A stretch of 64,000 nucleotides of DNA, from contig CM045760.1 in assembly GCA_025200525.1 (NCBI GenBank), positions 44,411,932 to 44,475,931 on the forward strand, read 5' to 3'. The stretch's first letter is position 1; each line of letters opens with the position of its first letter. Below are positions 59,068 through 64,000 of this stretch, piece by piece. The DNA is from Camellia lanceoleosa. Its lineage: Eukaryota; Streptophyta; Magnoliopsida; Ericales; Theaceae. Below the pieces are notes generated by a model, which was not told the origin of the DNA, made no database searches, and worked only from the letters and a program-made list of their open reading frames with translations. Both the position numbers and the translations under genes were made by a program.

Positions 59068-59473
59068 TTTTTTCTCTAAAAATTCTGACCTTCAAAATGG
59101 AAGGGGAGGCTTCCTATATGTAGAAAACCATGCACTCCCTCAGAAATATCAATACATACACATGTAAGAAGGTGCATGCATCTGTGCCAACAACTGGCAG
59201 AAAAATATCTGCAAAACACACTTGTGGCCGGCAGGCCACTAATTCTAGCTAACAGGCCACATCAGTGGCTGGCATGCCAAAAGAGGTTGCAGGCTTGAAA
59301 ATCTCTGGTTTTGGTCCAAAAATAAGGCAGCAGGTGTGTAAGGTTTGAATGGCTCAAAGTTATGGCATTCCGCTAAGGACTCCGAGCACTCGTCAAGTAT
59401 ATACACATTCATCATTGGGTGTGCAAGTAATGACGTCCAAGTCATAAGGGCGGTCAAAAATGGGGTGTCTACA
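56249..59473 (-). repeat. 5' LTR of the Ogre/Tat-like element (3225 bp)
   Basis: On the minus strand it begins TGTAGACACCCCATTTTTGA (59473) and ends ...AAAAGTCGAGCTACA (56249). It is uninterrupted and aligns along its whole length with the three pieces of the 3' LTR. It preserves the empty CACTA target (ATTACAAAG near 57475) and the empty GCCG(G/A) target near 57690. A GA run lies at 59030-59055. Confidence 0.9.
59030..59062. repeat. GA microsatellite in the 5' LTR
   Basis: A GA run, with one GGG break, at the equivalent place to the GA run at 32174-32206 in the 3' LTR. Confidence 0.85.
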
Positions 59474-59478
59474 ACTGG

Positions 59479-59970
59479 CCCCGACAATTTCACACAACGT
59501 GCACTGGCTAACAACTCACCAACGTTCCACTTCAGGAACCTCGGGAACATGTGTGCAGATTTGGCTTCCACTATTGATGTGTGTTCACATAACCAATAAT
59601 ACAAAACGGACCAAAGCAATCAACAAAATGAACGTAAGTAAAAAAACATCTTTACATACCCCAACAACACAAAAAATAAAAAAAAAGAATAGTATGACAT
59701 GAATACCAATAATAAATTGTTCAATACACTTACCTGCAAAGCAATCACACATCCAGTCACTTTATGTGGTGTCCGATAAAAGTCCATAACAGAACACATC
59801 AACGTACCACGTAGTGCACCAATTCAATCGTATAACTTTATCGCATCCAAATTGTCCATGTACCGAATAAATGCCTAGCTTATAGTTTCTCCATAAGTCA
59901 GAAAAAACAACTTCACACAAATGTATAAGCAAAGCAGTTTCGCGGTGTCCTCGTAATCTATCGACATACT
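59479..59970 (-). pseudogene. middle part of the disrupted DUF1985-like locus
   Basis: The minus strand continues the reading broken at 63645: YEDTAKLLCLYICVKLFFLT, then GALRGTLMCSVMDFYRTPHK, VTGCVIALQ before a GTAAGT donor (59734-59729). A further exon reads YYWLCEHTSIVEAKSAHMFP, RFLKWNVGELLASA up to the retroelement at 59473. The PRFLKW block resembles the end of plant DUF1985/PMD-type domains. Two stops (after ETIS and after KLYD) show decay. With the flanks joined it leads to the 17043-15886 part. Confidence 0.55.
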
Positions 59971-62900
59971 TGTAACTCGACTTTTTCGTGCCTCACTTTC
60001 GGAAGTTCGAAATAAGCCCTACAGTTCGGACTCCCGCGGTTTTAAATCTAATCTCACAAGTGCAATGTGAAATTGATAAACACTAAAGAGTCCAAATTCG
60101 GCAAATCTTTTGGAAAATCGATTTTGAATCAAAAATACCAAAAATGGACTGCTTTGCCAGATATAGAGTCGCTACCTAAATATTTTATTTTTTAAGAAAT
60201 TTAGGAAACCCATGACTCATGCCAAAGGCCACGTGTCCGTTATCACCAAGATTGTCTTGGCTCAGGAACTTAGGTACAAGAGGGAAAGGTCATGAATTGA
60301 GCACCCCTGCTCGCCCGATCAAAGATCGGCCTCTACTAATCATGATATGAATCTTATGTATATTATATGCTTTTGTTCCGATTTATTAGGCTAGCATTAC
60401 TATGTGATGCGCACATACAAGTATAGACTAACTTGCAAGAATTGGAACACTTCGAGTCATGTTTGTTTTGAAAGTTGTTTTGAATATATACCACTTGAAA
60501 AAGTGATCGCATATGAACATTACTCAAATTATTTCAATTCAAGCAAATAGCCTTCATCCACAGGTATTCAAGCAATTATAACACTTAAGTACTTAGCCTC
60601 ATGGCAAGCATGCTAGTCATGACAGTCACTCACACTCATGTAAATATGCTAAAGCACTAAAAACTTATCTAGTATTCCACGCTAAGATAAAACAAAAGAG
60701 TTAGAAAATTATGCATGATACCTAACTTATGCAATATGACTAATGCAACACATGCGATATGCAACTAATAAGCTCAGCTACTAATATGGCATATGAAACA
60801 ATGAAATAGCATGCGATCTAAGCACGTATTCAAATAAGTATTTGAACTAACAATGCAGTTAGAATAATGAATCGAGCCTCGGCACATGAAATACAAATGG
60901 ATGCAAACATAAAGTATGCTAAGCAAAACATAATGTCCCTAAACTAACCATCGTAAGCTAGTAAATAAAAAGGGAGAAAGATGTGGGGTTGGAAGACCTA
61001 CACATTATTACATTATGCTCTCACGAAGAAGAGTCCGAATGAATAAGCTAAGCTAACTAGCAACTAATTAAGCTTAAGCTAATTAAGCTAATTGTTACAA
61101 AACGAAATGAATAACTAGCTAAACTACTTAACTAATTATTACAACACTTGAATTAACTAACTAGTTAATTAACTAATTAAATAATTACAACACAAGTGTA
61201 ATTAAAATAAGTAATTAAACTAAGCAACTAATTACTCTACCTCGAGAAACGAGGGATGTGCATGTGCATGCTTGGATTCCACCTGAAAAGACCACCGTTT
61301 TGCTCCCGAATACCTCTGTTTACACAGTTGAACATTTTCAGAACAACTTTGCTCCACCTTACCAACACTCTGCTGAGTTTTGCATCAATGGCCAGCCGGC
61401 CAAAGATGAAGGTTACCGGCCACCAGCTGGCCATGGAAGTGGTCTGCCAACCACCTACCGGCCACTGATGCCTAGTTTCATCTTGCTGCAACAGAGAACA
61501 AACAGAGCATAGACAGGGTACTTTCAAGGATTGACTACACAACTCACCTCTTCTTTTCATTAACAAATCCAATGAGTGGTGAACCTAAGCCACAAACCAC
61601 CAATTCAAGCAATTTCATTGCATGATGGCTTGTGAACCCAAAAGTGCAAGTTAATAAATGCAAGAAAAAAAGACACAAACCTCTTCCCTTTCATGAAAGA
61701 TCAAGGGAAGTGGTTGACCTTGGAGACTTGGATCATTTCATCACTAGCAAGTATAAAATGGTCCAAGTTCCATGTGTTCAATTAACGTCCGATTGAACAC
61801 ACCAAGGCACAATCAAATTCTTATCTTTGCACAATTTTAGTTTCAATTTTTAGTTACTCCTTTTAATTACCCTTCCATTCTTTAACCAATTAAGTCCATT
61901 GGTGAGTTGAGTCCTCTAAAAGAAAAGGAAGTGTCAAACAATGGGTAGTTTAAGGCAAGAGAGAGGTGTCATGCCGTTGATAATGAACCCCCAAAAGAGG
62001 ATTAAACCATTAACCATAGACCTCAATCTCAAGCTTAAACAATCCCAAAGTTGAAACAACCCTCAAAGCAAACAAAGAGTGAAGAAATGAGGGAGGTTGC
62101 AGAGATTATGCTTGCTAAAATTAAGTGAGAAAAACACTAAAACAATGCAATCAACTCAAACAAGTGGTGTCTAAAGACCTAAAACACCAAGCTTGTGAGA
62201 ACACTTACACTAGAAGCATGCAAAACAAGACTCAAATGACTTCACCAACCCAAAACAAAGTTAAAAAAGTCCAAATTAGAGGTTAAAACATGCTGGAATT
62301 ATGCTATAAATGGCCAGAAAATTAAGCTAACACATAGCATAAACTAGGCTAGTAAACAAGACATAAGGAGGGGAGGCTAACCCCTCCAAATTTGGACTTC
62401 AAAACATGATTTTGGCCACTGAAAAAGCTCTGAATATCAGTATTTAAAAGTTCAAAAAAAGATAGTGTAAAGGTGGAAAACACAAAGGTAAAGGCCTCGA
62501 AAGCAAGGTGCAAAAAATAGTGATTAACCCCTCTACCTTTAATAGCCTTAAACCACAACCTTCAGCCCATAAAAACAGGTTTTAAAGAGCTTAAAAATAG
62601 CAAGAAAATATGGAAAACAAGTGGTGTAAAGATGGTACAAAGGCAAAAGAAAGTATACCTCTTGAAGAGAAATGAACCATTAAGTCAAAAAATACCAATT
62701 TCACACTCTAAAGTGCTTCAAAAGCTCAAATTCAAACTTAAATCATCTCAGCAAGAAGTTCTCTAGGTTTGGTTTAGAGTGTTTTGGCATAAGCTATGCA
62801 AGTTGCAAGAGAAAGAGGATTTTTCCAAAATTATTTCTTCACTCCTAATGTTTTCTAACCTTGAAAGCAAGAAGAGAGGTCTTCTATATATAGAAATATA

Positions 62901-63639
62901 TGAGCTTTGGTCGAAAATATCTAAAAAATAATAGCTGGAGCTTTGTGGAAACAACTGGAGAAAATATCTGGGTTTTACATTGGTGGCCGGCAAGCCAAAA
63001 ATGGTGGCTTGCCGTCGACAAATGGTAGCTGTCAGCCACCTGCCGGCCATGTTTCCAGTCCCGACTTCAGATGGGCATATCTCCCTCATCTAGACTCGAT
63101 TTTAGGTCATTCTTGAGTCTAAATTGAAGCCCCGGAAGTCTACTTTCCAATGGTGGTAGCCTTACATCTAAATTCTAAGTGTGCAAAGAGATATGCTTAT
63201 TTTAGTGAATGCTACTCAGTTCTCTTTTAACAATTTCATGCACAACTTCTTCCCCGACTAGGTTTCTTCCCTCTCCTCCAATTTTCTTCAATTACAAACC
63301 TATCAATAAGATGTTTAAAAATATTTTTCAAAGAGTTTACCTCTCTTCCATTTATTTCCACTTTGTCCTTACTCAGTTTATCGAAAAGTGCAACATTTAA
63401 CGAGATGCGAGCCTTAGACCATCATAGAAACATTTTCAAAAATATTTTGAAAGAGAGAGTTTTAAGGTCTAAAATAATTTTGGTCAAAATAGTTTTGGTT
63501 CAAAAATGGGGTGTAAGGTTGGGATTTAGAAGTTCTTCTTACTGAAGAAATCAAACATTTGCACAGCACAACTTTCATCATCGGGTGATCACTCAGTGGC
63601 GCCCAAGTCTTAAGGGCGATCAAAAATGGAGTGTCTACA
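59971..63639 (-). repeat. solo LTR (3.67 kb) inserted in an exon of the disrupted locus
   Basis: Starts TGTAACTCGACTTTTTCG at 59971 and ends ...AAAAATGGAGTGTCTACA at 63639; flanks are ATACT (59966-59970) and GTACT (63640-63644), a 5-bp duplication with one change. No internal region is attached. It shares LTR landmarks with the 42-kb element but is a separate subfamily, close to the right part of the LTR at 27305-30807. Confidence 0.85.
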
Positions 63640-63644
63640 GTACT

Positions 63645-64000
63645 GCCCACTGCCGCATCAACCAAAAATTCCCTCATAAGTTTAGTTGTAATGCAAGTTA
63701 CACCACGGCACCTCCGTTGTGCAAAATTCGATGGAGGCCTAAGGCGTGGCGTCAAATCCAAAAATGCATTCCCACATTGCAACCCAAATAACAGCCTAAC
63801 ATCCTCATCGGTAAAGTCAACACTATAACCACCAATCACGAACATTTCCTCGTGTACGCTGTAAGACTATATAATGCTCACGACCATATCGTCACCTTTT
63901 CTGAACTCGGTGTGGTCCAGCTGATTTACAAGTATGGGCTCGAACAGTAACCAAAATAAGGTCTTCCATAAATGAACAAGGTGCATATCCTTTAACTTGA
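63645..64000 (-). pseudogene. N-terminal part of the disrupted locus (DUF1985-like)
   Basis: The minus strand from the window edge reads LKDMHLVHLWKTLFWLLFEP, ILVNQLDHTEFRKGDDMVVS, one stop, then EEMFVIGGYSVDFTDEDVRL, LFGLQCG and RGVTCITTKLMREFLVDAAV. The FVIGG..VDFT..DVRLLFGLQCG block resembles the DUF1985 core (FxIGGxPVRFSxxEFALVTGLxCG). DUF1985 genes are plant-specific and often carried by Mutator-like elements together with Ulp1 proteases, so this locus may itself be transposon-derived. Its start lies beyond the window. Confidence 0.55.

Larger units (their letters stand above)
17049..59473 (-). mobile_element. Ogre/Tat-like LTR retrotransposon with nested insertions
   Basis: The outer borders are TGTAGCTTGACTTTT at 17049 and ...GGGGTGTCTACA at 59473, flanked by ACTAG (17044-17048) and ACTGG (59474-59478), a 5-bp target duplication with one later change. 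On the minus strand the order is 5' LTR (59473-56249), PBS, leader, gag, PR, acidic spacer, RT-RH, INT (to 39980), an antisense two-gene cassette, tandem repeats, PPT and 3' LTR (32632-17049). Subtracting the four nested insertions leaves ~22.1 kb with ~3.2-kb LTRs, a size typical of Ogre. Coding regions hold many stops. Confidence 0.88.

Overview
The window is plant nuclear DNA, almost certainly from a flowering plant and probably a eudicot. The evidence is plant-specific Ty3/gypsy lineages, a CACTA transposon carrying intron-containing pieces of plant genes, plant mobile domain (PMD) genes and very long LTRs. It looks like heterochromatic, gene-poor sequence in which transposons are nested inside transposons. 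No intact host gene, rRNA, tRNA or CRISPR array was found. The species cannot be named from the sequence.

Layout, left to right. (1) 1-8378, minus strand: a Tat-lineage Ty3/gypsy element cut by the window edge. It has an antisense coiled-coil ORF, two tandem-repeat blocks, integrase, RNase H, RT, protease, gag, PBS and a 5' LTR. (2) 8379-13365, minus strand: a chromovirus-like element represented by a decayed gag, an initiator-Met PBS and one ~2.8 kb LTR holding a cluster of CGCTCGAGCG palindromes; no pol is present. (3) 13366-15139: no recognisable gene. (4) 15140-15885: a LINE RNase H remnant split by a 174-bp foldback element with a 9-bp target duplication (Mutator type). (5) 15886-64000, minus strand: one gene-like locus with a DUF1985-like N-terminal part. 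It is now in three pieces (64000-63645, 59970-59479, 17043-15886) because retroelements landed in it.

The main insertion is a 42.4-kb block, 17049-59473, flanked by ACTAG/ACTGG. Removing later insertions leaves a ~22.1-kb Ogre/Tat-like element on the minus strand. It has ~3.2-kb LTRs, a PBS (TGGCGACTC...), gag, protease, an acidic spacer, RT-RNase H, integrase and a polypurine tract. Between integrase and 3' LTR it carries two intron-containing plus-strand (antisense) genes, one PMD and one DUF7745-like, each followed by AATAAA. Its 3' LTR was hit by an 8.8-kb CACTA element (18275-27083; TSD AAA) and by a related LTR (27305-30807; flanks GCCGG). Its leader was hit by a solo LTR (47611-55623; TSD GTTAC), which was itself hit by an opposite-strand solo LTR (49164-52879; TSD ATTAC). 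A further solo LTR (59971-63639; ATACT/GTACT) lies in the host locus.

The CACTA element has no visible transposase. It carries same-strand genomic fragments resembling E2F, PP5 (TPR part), a HEAT/ARM-repeat protein of HEATR6 type and SRP68, so it looks like a non-autonomous gene-capturing (Pack-type) CACTA. The points most worth following up are this chimeric element, the antisense PMD/DUF7745 cassette, and the hairpin-forming tandem array at 1630-2030. All reading is by eye; family names rest on recognised motifs, not on searches.
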